Positions 1 to 6,623 of a DNA stretch of 44,559 nt are shown one piece after another; the first letter of the stretch is position 1; every line of letters begins with the position of its first letter. Source of the DNA: Peptoniphilus_A sp022767005 (GTDB lineage: Bacteria; Bacillota; Clostridia; Tissierellales; Peptoniphilaceae); NCBI RefSeq assembly GCF_050315115.1, contig NZ_JBNPOJ010000014.1, positions 1 to 44,559 on the forward strand. The letters run 5' to 3'. The notes below the pieces were generated by a model that saw only the letters and a program-made list of their open reading frames with translations, was not told the DNA's origin and did no database searches. The position numbers and the translations under genes are program-made.

Positions 1-30
1 AAAAAGAATAAGGTCAGCCTTATTCTTTTT
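1..30 (-). terminator. Intrinsic terminator of yerC-type gene
   Basis: A perfect 13-bp inverted repeat (positions 1-13 and 18-30) with a 4-base loop has an A-run on one side and a T-run on the other, so it could terminate transcription from both directions. It contains the TAA stop codon of the upstream regulator gene (20-22), meaning the last codons form one arm of the hairpin. The other side of the terminator lies outside the window. Confidence 0.8.
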
Positions 31-337
31 CTTCATCTTCATCTATAATATTTAACCTTGTTAAAATTAATTTATAACCATCAGCACCATAATTTAAAGA
101 TCTGTTAATTCTTGAAATAGTTGCAGTTGAAGCTCCAGTTTCGCTTTCGATTTCATGATAAGTTTTATTTTTAACAAGTAGTTTTACAACTTGTAATCTT
201 TGTGCAATTGCTTGTAATTCTTTAACAGTGCAAATGTCTTCAAAGAATCTATAACATTCTTCTAAGTTTTCTAGTAATAAAATTGCTTCAAACAAGCCAT
301 CTATTTCCTTACTTTTTATTTTTGAGTCGTAAATCAT
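20..337 (-). CDS. yerC: YerC/YecD family TrpR-like DNA-binding regulator
   Basis: This 105-residue protein matches the YerC/YecD branch of the TrpR superfamily in size and motif. An N-terminal helical segment (about 1-40) is followed by a helix-turn-helix of the TrpR type (about 40-82, containing TVKELQAIAQRL and TYHEIESETGASTATISRINR) and an acidic tail. The family is known as small cytoplasmic dimeric regulators of mostly unknown ligand, so no effector is assigned. The ATG start is supported by a strong AGGAGG seven bases upstream. It has its own sigma-70 promoter (397-425) with two operator-like dyads, which suggests autoregulation. It follows the split Rad50 genes on the same strand after a 109-bp gap with no clear terminator, so read-through is possible. 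Confidence 0.9.
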   Translation of the reverse strand: MIYDSKIKSKEIDGLFEAILLLENLEECYRFFEDICTVKELQAIAQRLQVVKLLVKNKTYHEIESETGASTATISRINRSLNYGADGYKLILTRLNIIDEDEEKE

Positions 338-363
338 TGTATCCTCCTGACTTCAATAATAAT

Positions 364-407
364 GTTAATATACGAACAATTCATATTTCCATTAATATAC
401 TAACAAT
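364..407. promoter_or_regulatory. Tandem operator-like dyads over the yerC promoter
   Basis: Two copies of a 16-bp sequence (365-380 and 392-407, one mismatch) lie 27 bp apart. Each has dyad symmetry of the form GTT-N2-TATA-N2-AAC; the copy at 364-377 is a perfect dyad at those positions, and the one at 391-404 is imperfect. The promoter-proximal copy covers the -10 element (397-402) and the other lies just downstream of the expected transcription start. This placement is typical of repressor sites. Autoregulation by the adjacent TrpR-like protein is inference. Confidence 0.6.
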
Positions 408-425
408 TTTACTTGCTAAAGTCAA
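397..425 (-). promoter_or_regulatory. Sigma-70 promoter of yerC
   Basis: On the minus strand a -35 TTGACT (425-420) is separated by 17 bases from a -10 TAGTAT (402-397). The transcript would start near 390, about 50 bases before the yerC ATG. Confidence 0.65.
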
Positions 426-446
426 GGCAAAAATCTAAGATATAAA

Positions 447-1097
447 TCACTGATTATATACACTTACTTCGCTAATTCCCCTTTTATTTGTTACATGAAA
501 AGCTTTATCACAAATTTGAGAAAGATGTGGATTGTGAGTAACCATAATTATTTGTCTATCAAATAAATTTGATGATTTTTTCAGAAATTCACCTAAATTA
601 AAAATATAATCATTGCTTACATGTTTTCCAGGTTCATCAAGAATAAGCGGACCAGATAGCTTTGGTTGATTTAGCTGTAAGAATGCAATTCTAAGAGCGA
701 GTGAAATAATATCAACGACTCCTCCACCTCTTGAAATTTCTGGTTTAGTTTTTATACTGTAACCTTCAGGATAATTACTTTGTACAAAAAATTCTGCAAC
801 AGGAACAGAACGAGATTCAGATAGTTCAATTAAAAATTCAATATCTGTTTCAAAAATAAATTGTAAACATTTTGTGACTGTATCTTCAATTTGTCTTTTA
901 GATTGTTCTCTTGCAAATTCAGAAGTTTTTTGAAATAAAACAGAGACTTTAGTAAGAATATCGCTGTACTTTTCTTTATCATTTAAAGTTTTTTCAGTTT
1001 TTTCTAATTGTTGGGTTAAAATTTCAATTTTTCCCTCATCACTTAAAATTTTATTATTTAGTTCAATTAGTTTTAAATCAAGTTCTTTTAAGTCCAA
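447..1097 (-). CDS. C-terminal half of a split Rad50/SbcC-type ATPase
   Basis: The 216-residue product starts with a coiled coil (about 3-75) and ends in the C-terminal half of an SMC/Rad50 ATPase head. The ABC signature region is SRGGGVVDIISLALR (122-136), Walker B is LILDEPG (151-157, with D154 and catalytic E155), and the H-loop histidine is H188 in MVTHNP. There is no Walker A, which is supplied by the separate gene at 1336-2787. In ordinary Rad50/SbcC both halves are in one chain of about 850-1200 residues. The start is a TTG four bases after the stop of the small coiled-coil gene, preceded by AGGGTGTGA, so translation is probably coupled. It should assemble in trans with the Walker A half to form the composite ATP site; this is inferred from the motifs and operon. 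Confidence 0.85.
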   Translation of the reverse strand: MDLKELDLKLIELNNKILSDEGKIEILTQQLEKTEKTLNDKEKYSDILTKVSVLFQKTSEFAREQSKRQIEDTVTKCLQFIFETDIEFLIELSESRSVPVAEFFVQSNYPEGYSIKTKPEISRGGGVVDIISLALRIAFLQLNQPKLSGPLILDEPGKHVSNDYIFNLGEFLKKSSNLFDRQIIMVTHNPHLSQICDKAFHVTNKRGISEVSVYNQ

Positions 1098-1101
1098 AAA
1101 A

Positions 1102-1335
1102 TCACACCCTAGGCATTAAATTACTAGCTTCGTCAAAAAGTTTATCAATTTCATTTTTTAAATCAGAAATTTCACTTTCAAGATCTTCAGGTTTTATACC
1201 CAGCTTTTCGATTTCAGCAAGAATATCTTTTTTTTGTGAGTTTAATTGTTCCAATCTAGCTTCAGATTTATATTTCATATTTTTTAATCTGTCTAAATTA
1301 TCTTTTAATATTTTCAAATTATCTTCGTAATTCAT
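1102..1335 (-). CDS. Small coiled-coil protein between the two Rad50 halves
   Basis: I do not recognise this 77-residue protein as a named family. It is almost entirely heptad-like, charged helix (Lys/Glu rich, regularly spaced Leu/Ile at about 7-70) with one break at GIKP (46-49), so a helical hairpin is likely. No catalytic motif is visible. ATG at 1335 directly follows the upstream stop (TAAATG) with a GAGG upstream, and the gene ends four bases before the start of the Rad50 C half. Position and coiled-coil character suggest a structural partner of the split Rad50, perhaps replacing coil missing from the C half; that is inference. The coding frame is well supported by tight operon packing. 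Confidence 0.75.
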   Translation of the reverse strand: MNYEDNLKILKDNLDRLKNMKYKSEARLEQLNSQKKDILAEIEKLGIKPEDLESEISDLKNEIDKLFDEASNLMPRV

Positions 1336-2787
1336 TTAATCATTCCTCAAGTGGTATTTAATGTGTTCAATTGAATTTTCATCAATTTGACTGTAACAGA
1401 AAGGGCATATTCCCATTTCTAAGATTATTTTTTCGTAAGAGTCAGAACATTCTTTAATATTTGTATAAATATTTTTAAGACTATTTTCTGTATCAAAAAT
1501 TTGTGTAGAAATCTCTTTAAAAATATTATTTATTTCAATAATCTTTTTTAAAGAATTTAATTTATCTTGTATATTAGTTTCAATAAAATTAATTTTATCA
1601 TTATTGTCAAAATTTTTTATGTAATCCTTACCTAGATCAAGTTTTAAATTAATTTTGTTTAAACTATCTTTATACTCATAAATTTTTGAATAAAAAGTTA
1701 AATTTTCTTCTAAGTTTTCTATAATTTTTTGAATATTGTCATTGTTCTTATATTTTTTCAAATCATTATTTACATTAGCTACATTCTTGATATTTTCTAA
1801 ATATTTAGTGTACAAACTTTCGTAAATATCTAAAATCTTTTTTTCATCATTAATTTTAGATATTATGAGATTTAGTTGGTCTAGAGATTTAAGCTCAATT
1901 AAAATATTTTTTATGGAATTTGTTTCAATATCAATTTTTTCTATTTTTTTTAAATAATTTTCAAAACTATTTTTCTTAAAAATAAAGTTTTCTAGTGTTG
2001 ATGCAATCTTTTCTAAATCATTAAGACTTTTAAACTTTTTAACTAAATTTGTGATTTCATCAAGTTCAATTTTGTTTTTATCAAGAGTTACCTTTAATTT
2101 AACACAAAGATTCAATCTTTCTTGCAGATATTTAATTTTGTTTCTAATTTCAGTAATTTTTTCGAATTTTTCTTTATAATCTTTAATATAATTAAATTTG
2201 ACAAGTTGTTCCTTTAATTCATCCCTATTTTTTATTAATTCAGCGATTTCTTGATTAGTTCGCTTGTTATCTCTTACTACAGTCCTCAGTGCATCATCAA
2301 CATAATTTACGCCTATTAATCTACCAATTGCAGATGCACGAAGCGATGCTTGTTCATTTAATAAAAATGGTCCATCTAATTGTTCGGCAATATTTAAAAT
2401 TGTTTTATTATTTGAATTATCTAGGGGAACTTTATACATATTTGTTGCATCTGTAATTTCCTTTGGAACATCAATGCCAAATCCCTCAAATCTCATTTCA
2501 TTGCCTGAAGAATCAACGAAAAAATAAGAATTTTTTGATGGAGTTTTAGATCTTTCAACTATTACACCATTGGAGAAAGTGATTTTTACAGAGACATCTT
2601 TCTCGCCTTGTCTAATAAAATAATCTCCCTTTGGCTCATTATAAAGAGCCCATTTTATAGCTCTTAAAATTGCTGTTTTTCCTACATCAGAATTGCCTAA
2701 GATTACATTTAGACCTCTGTCAAATTCCATTTCAGTGTAATCATGAGATTGAAAATTATGAAGTTCAATTTTTTTTATATAAATCAT
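1336..2787 (-). CDS. N-terminal half of a split Rad50/SbcC-type ATPase with terminal C2H2-like motif
   Basis: The 483-residue protein begins with a Rad50/SMC ATPase N-terminal lobe. IELHNFQSHDYTEMEF (7-22) leads to Walker A GNSDVGKT (31-38), and a Q-loop-like IRQGEKDVSVKI segment follows. Residues about 165-450 are long, Lys/Asn/Ile-rich coiled coil. The chain then stops at the place where Rad50 has its zinc hook, with CPFC (C462, C465) followed by HIKYH (H476, H480). There is no signature motif or Walker B, which are encoded two genes downstream at 447-1097. The start ATG overlaps the stop of the Mre11-like gene by four bases. It is predicted to be the DNA-tethering ATPase partner of that nuclease in double-strand end processing. 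Confidence 0.88.
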   Translation of the reverse strand: MIYIKKIELHNFQSHDYTEMEFDRGLNVILGNSDVGKTAILRAIKWALYNEPKGDYFIRQGEKDVSVKITFSNGVIVERSKTPSKNSYFFVDSSGNEMRFEGFGIDVPKEITDATNMYKVPLDNSNNKTILNIAEQLDGPFLLNEQASLRASAIGRLIGVNYVDDALRTVVRDNKRTNQEIAELIKNRDELKEQLVKFNYIKDYKEKFEKITEIRNKIKYLQERLNLCVKLKVTLDKNKIELDEITNLVKKFKSLNDLEKIASTLENFIFKKNSFENYLKKIEKIDIETNSIKNILIELKSLDQLNLIISKINDEKKILDIYESLYTKYLENIKNVANVNNDLKKYKNNDNIQKIIENLEENLTFYSKIYEYKDSLNKINLKLDLGKDYIKNFDNNDKINFIETNIQDKLNSLKKIIEINNIFKEISTQIFDTENSLKNIYTNIKECSDSYEKIILEMGICPFCYSQIDENSIEHIKYHLRND

Positions 2788-3761
2788 GAATAACTAACTC
2801 CATTAATCTGTGCTTCTTCGAATCTTTTCAAGGCTTCTTTTTTTACTTCTTCAGAAATATTTTCACTTTTAGAAATTTTTAAAAGTAAATCAAAAATATC
2901 TAAGCTTTTATAGTTAGAGGTTGAGTCAATACTTTCTTTAAATTCAGCAAGTTTAAGCCCCTTAAATTGATGCCTTTCCATCTCAGATCTATCCAATACT
3001 TCATCTCCTGGTTTTGCGCATTTTAAAAAGCGATCTTCTATTTTTATTTGATCATCCAAGGTAATAATATTAACTTTTGGTCTTCTTTTAATTTCTGCAT
3101 TAGAATTTGAGATTCTAATTAATGCTCCAGGATTTACAAAATATTTATTATCTATTTTAACAGTTTTAAACCCAAAGTGATAATGACCTCCAAGAGTTAT
3201 GTCTGCTTTAGTTTCCTTAATGTCGTCAATTAAAGTATGGGAAACTTCTTTCATAAAAGGTTTGTCAATTAAAAATCCATGAGTCATATGAATTGAAAAT
3301 TTACAGGTATTATCAACTTCATTTAAAATATAATTATGTCTATTAGAAATTTCATCCATGGAATATACATAGGGCGAACCAGTTAGTTGAACTTTTATAT
3401 CTTTTTCTAATATTATTTTTTTATAATTTACTAAATGCATAATGCCCAAATTACATAAAAGTCCAAGCATAGTTCGATCTAAAGTGTCTGGATTATGACC
3501 AAAAATATCATGATTTCCACTAATAATATATATTGGTACACCATATTGTTGAAAAATTTGTGCAAATTCTGAAACTATACTTACTGAAACGTCAGGTCTA
3601 TCAAATAAATCGCCACCATGCAAGACATAGTCAATTTTTTCTTCTTTTATAATATTTGCAATTTCTCTTAATTTTTCTTTTAAAGTCTCTTTATAATCAT
3701 CTAACCTATTTTGAGGATTGGTTCCTCTAATATGAGTATCTGTTAGATAGAGTATTTTCAA
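2784..3761 (-). CDS. sbcD: Mre11/SbcD-type DNA double-strand-break nuclease
   Basis: This 325-residue calcineurin-like phosphoesterase carries all five metal-binding motifs of the Mre11/SbcD family. They are DTHIRG (8-13), GGDLFDRP (49-56), SGNHD, HMTHG and GGHYHF, followed by VNPGALIR. A 3'-5' exonuclease/endonuclease acting with a Rad50 ATPase on DNA ends is the established family role. The C-terminal region after about 225 is shorter than in E. coli SbcD (400 aa). Translation appears to begin at TTG (3761-3759), eleven bases after the recA stop. The sequence in front of it (AGGGCGTGATTTTTTG) is nearly identical to that in front of the Rad50 C half. The gene lies in the recA operon directly upstream of rad50-N, so the set is probably co-expressed with RecA. 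Confidence 0.9.
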   Translation of the reverse strand: MKILYLTDTHIRGTNPQNRLDDYKETLKEKLREIANIIKEEKIDYVLHGGDLFDRPDVSVSIVSEFAQIFQQYGVPIYIISGNHDIFGHNPDTLDRTMLGLLCNLGIMHLVNYKKIILEKDIKVQLTGSPYVYSMDEISNRHNYILNEVDNTCKFSIHMTHGFLIDKPFMKEVSHTLIDDIKETKADITLGGHYHFGFKTVKIDNKYFVNPGALIRISNSNAEIKRRPKVNIITLDDQIKIEDRFLKCAKPGDEVLDRSEMERHQFKGLKLAEFKESIDSTSNYKSLDIFDLLLKISKSENISEEVKKEALKRFEEAQINGVSYS

Positions 3762-3772
3762 AAAATCACGCC

Positions 3773-4843
3773 CTATTTATCCTCTTCTAAAAAATTTTCT
3801 GGCTTAGCTGATTCATTATCACTATCAAGTTCATCTTCTGGTATTAGATTGTAGTAAACTCTAACTTTATGTTCAATTTCCTTTAACATTTCAGGATGTT
3901 CTTCTAAAAAATCCTTAGAATTTTCTCTACCTTGACCAAGTCTTTCCTCGCCATAGGAGTACCATGCGCCTGCTTTTTTGACAATATCAGCTTCAGCTGC
4001 TACGTCAAGAATATTTCCAACGCTAGAAATCCCCTTGCCATACATAATATCAAATTCAGCTTGTCTAAATGGAGGTGCGATTTTATTTTTAACTACTTTA
4101 ACCCTAACTCTATTCCCTATTATTTCGTCACCTTTTTTAATGATTTCTGACCTTCTAATATCGAGTCTTACTGAAGAATAAAATTTAAGAGCTCTACCAC
4201 CAGTAGTGGTTTCAGGATTTCCAAACATAACTCCAACTTTTTCTCTAAGTTGATTAATGAATACAACAGTACATTTAGATTTATTTATTGCACCAGTAAG
4301 TTTTCTAAGAGCTTGTGACATTAATCTTGCTTGAAGACCAATTTGGGCTGCACCCATTTCTCCATCAATTTCTGCCTTTGGAACAAGAGCTGCAACTGAG
4401 TCAATTACAATTAAATCCACAGCATTAGATCTAACTAGAGCTTCTGTAATTTCAAGAGCTTGTTCTCCAGTGTCAGGTTGTGAAATAATCAAATTTTCTA
4501 TGTCTAAGCCAAGATTTTTTGCATAGCCAGGGTCAAGAGCGTGTTCAGCATCTACAAAAGCACCTGTTCCCCCCTTTTTTTGAGCTTCTGCTAACATATG
4601 AAGTGCCAAGGTAGTTTTACCAGAGGATTCAGGTCCGTATATTTCAATAATTCTTCCCTTAGGTATTCCACCAATTCCAAGAGCAATATCTAGAGCTAGA
4701 GAACCTGTAGGTATTGATTCAATATTAAGCTTAACATCTTCTCCTAAAATCATAACTGAACCTTCACCATACTGTTTTTCGATTTTTGATAATACATTGT
4801 GAAGAGCTTCTTGTTTATCTTTGCTTAAATTACTATCTTTCAT
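3773..4843 (-). CDS. recA: RecA recombinase
   Basis: RecA of 356 residues, the normal bacterial length. It forms ATP-dependent filaments on single-stranded DNA for homologous recombination. Walker A is GPESSGKTT (70-78), the family motif ALRKLTGAINKSKCTVVFINQLREKVGVMFGNPETTTGGRALKFY is intact, and the C-terminal tail is acidic as expected. The ATG start has a GGAG upstream. It lies only two bases downstream of cinA, a frequent pairing in Firmicutes. Because the gap is so small, any recA-specific promoter or SOS box would have to be inside cinA, and I saw none in the immediate upstream bases. The genes that follow encode the Mre11/split-Rad50 set. Confidence 0.98.
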   Translation of the reverse strand: MKDSNLSKDKQEALHNVLSKIEKQYGEGSVMILGEDVKLNIESIPTGSLALDIALGIGGIPKGRIIEIYGPESSGKTTLALHMLAEAQKKGGTGAFVDAEHALDPGYAKNLGLDIENLIISQPDTGEQALEITEALVRSNAVDLIVIDSVAALVPKAEIDGEMGAAQIGLQARLMSQALRKLTGAINKSKCTVVFINQLREKVGVMFGNPETTTGGRALKFYSSVRLDIRRSEIIKKGDEIIGNRVRVKVVKNKIAPPFRQAEFDIMYGKGISSVGNILDVAAEADIVKKAGAWYSYGEERLGQGRENSKDFLEEHPEMLKEIEHKVRVYYNLIPEDELDSDNESAKPENFLEEDK

Positions 4844-4845
4844 AA

Positions 4846-6081
4846 TTACTCCTTAAAATTTTTTCTAAGTATATAAAGTATTTGAGACAATACTCTATTT
4901 ACAGTGCTTCTTCTTATTTTATTTCTATCTCCCGAAAAGAAATAGTGCTTAGTATAATATTTGTCATCAGATAAATAAATGCAAGTAAAGACATTTCCTA
5001 CTTCGGTTTCAGAAGGATTAGGTCCTGCTTCGCCAGTAGTTGATACACCAATGTTTGCATTAGTTTTTTCTTTTACTTTCCTTGCCATTTCATAGGCAGT
5101 ATTTTCGCTAATAGCTCCAAACTCCTCTAATGTATCTTTAGATACACCTAAATTTTTATTTTTTGAATTATTGGAATATGTGACAAAAGAAGTTTCCATC
5201 ACACCAGATGCACCACTAATGTCTGTAATCGCAGCACTTAACATTCCGCCAGTTATTGATTCTGCAAAGGAAATTTTTAAATTATTTTTGTTTAAAATTC
5301 TTACAATTTCTTTTGCAACATCATCATTATTCTCAGAATAAACGTGAGTTTCAAATTCGGCATAAAGTGATTTTAAAACTTTTTCTATGGAAAATTGCAA
5401 TTCCTCTTTTTTTGTACTTTTGCCAATAATTTTGACTTCAGTGTAAGTCCCATGAGCAAAAGTATTTACGCTTACGCTTTTATCTTCAAAGGACATCTTT
5501 CTAATTCTATCTTCTATTAAAGATTCACCAAGTCCAATAATATCAAGAGATTTTACCATTATATTTTCATCAGTAAAGGAGTTATTAGCAAAATAATAAT
5601 CCATCATTGGTTCCATTTCGTTTGGAGGTCCTGGTAAGAGAATAATTCTTTTGTTGTCAAATTCTATGGATTCGCCAAGCGCTACTCCCCATTTATTTTC
5701 AATTTTTTCAGAACCTTTTATTAGCATAATTTGTTTTAAATTATTTGGAGTCATAGTTCTGCCAAGTCTTGTAAATCTATCTTCCATTTTTTCTTTTTCT
5801 AACTCATCAATATAGAGATTTCTATTTAAAAACTTTGCTACGGCTTCTCTTGTTATGTCATCATTAGTAGGTCCAAGTCCACCACTTATAATAATTAAAT
5901 CAGAGTTATTGGTAGAATAATTTAATTCCTTAATTATTTCATCTAAGTCATCATCAACAGAAACCTGTCTATTTACTTCAATTCCCATATCAGTTAATTT
6001 TTCGGAAATATATTTAGAATTTGTATTTGTAATTGAACCAATTAAAATTTCTTTGCCAATTGTTAAAATGCTAGCTTTCAT
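4846..6081 (-). CDS. cinA: CinA: competence/damage-inducible protein with nicotinamide-nucleotide amidohydrolase domain
   Basis: The 411-residue protein has the two-domain CinA layout. An N-terminal MoaB/Mog-like (COG1058) domain (about 1-165) contains ISGGLGPTNDDITREA and the LPGPPNEMEPM motif. A C-terminal PncC domain (about 255-411) contains SFAESITGGMLSAAITDISGASGVM and GVSTTGEAGP, typical of nicotinamide mononucleotide deamidases that recycle pyridine nucleotides. Length is normal. The start ATG has AAGGAG eight bases upstream. It is eight bases after pgsA and two before recA, so they are co-transcribed. Confidence 0.95.
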   Translation of the reverse strand: MKASILTIGKEILIGSITNTNSKYISEKLTDMGIEVNRQVSVDDDLDEIIKELNYSTNNSDLIIISGGLGPTNDDITREAVAKFLNRNLYIDELEKEKMEDRFTRLGRTMTPNNLKQIMLIKGSEKIENKWGVALGESIEFDNKRIILLPGPPNEMEPMMDYYFANNSFTDENIMVKSLDIIGLGESLIEDRIRKMSFEDKSVSVNTFAHGTYTEVKIIGKSTKKEELQFSIEKVLKSLYAEFETHVYSENNDDVAKEIVRILNKNNLKISFAESITGGMLSAAITDISGASGVMETSFVTYSNNSKNKNLGVSKDTLEEFGAISENTAYEMARKVKEKTNANIGVSTTGEAGPNPSETEVGNVFTCIYLSDDKYYTKHYFFSGDRNKIRRSTVNRVLSQILYILRKNFKE

Positions 6082-6089
6082 ATTTCTCC

Positions 6090-6623
6090 TTAAATATTCT
6101 CTAAATCAAGAACTTTTTTATTCTTAATTAAATAATCTGCACCTGAAATTACTGTAAAAACAACAGCTAGATAAAATATTCCCATTCCAATAGGTCTAAG
6201 AGAACTAATTCCTGTTAAGAGTAAAATATTAGATATTAGTTGTGTAACAGTTTTAAATTTACCAAGAGGACTGGCTGCTATGGTAATATTTTCAGAAGCT
6301 GCTATAATTCTAAAACCCGTGATAGTAAATTCTCTTGCAATAATAATTATTACAGCCCATGCGGGCATTTCACCAGAACTAACTAACATAATCATTGCAG
6401 AACATACTAAAATTTTATCTGCAAGAGGATCTGCAAATTTCCCAAAATTTGTGACTAAATTATCACGCCTTGCTAAATGTCCGTCTAAAAAATCTGTAAA
6501 AGAAGCAATAGCAAAAATAAGAGTTGCAATAATTCTTGAATTGTTAAAATCTAAGTACATAAATAATACAAAAACTGGAACCATCAAAGTTCTCATAAGA
6601 GTCAATTTATTTGGGGTATTCAT
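6090..6623 (-). CDS. pgsA: CDP-diacylglycerol--glycerol-3-phosphate 3-phosphatidyltransferase
   Basis: The 177-residue integral membrane enzyme makes phosphatidylglycerol phosphate, the committed step to phosphatidylglycerol and cardiolipin. The CDP-alcohol phosphotransferase signature D-x2-DG-x2-AR-x8-G-x3-D-x3-D is present at 44-70 (DFLDGHLAR ... GKFADPLAD). There are about four to five hydrophobic segments. It overlaps the end of rimO by four bases. The same neighbour order, rimO-pgsA-cinA-recA, is common in Firmicutes and supports the call. Confidence 0.95.
   Translation of the reverse strand: MNTPNKLTLMRTLMVPVFVLFMYLDFNNSRIIATLIFAIASFTDFLDGHLARRDNLVTNFGKFADPLADKILVCSAMIMLVSSGEMPAWAVIIIIAREFTITGFRIIAASENITIAASPLGKFKTVTQLISNILLLTGISSLRPIGMGIFYLAVVFTVISGADYLIKNKKVLDLENI

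Noticed and set aside
364..385. LexA/SOS box in the yerC promoter (GAAC present)
   Set aside because: No matching GTTC half-site at the right spacing; the symmetry is better described by the GTT-TATA-AAC dyads.
1085..1115. Programmed frameshift at the T-run fusing the small coiled-coil protein to the Rad50 C half
   Set aside because: The T-run follows the stop codon of the first frame, and the second gene has its own start with an upstream Shine-Dalgarno-like sequence; simple translational coupling explains it.
447..3761. Phage origin of the split Rad50/Mre11 set
   Set aside because: No phage genes, att sites or composition change are visible, and the genes continue the recA operon without a gap. 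A distant phage origin cannot be excluded.
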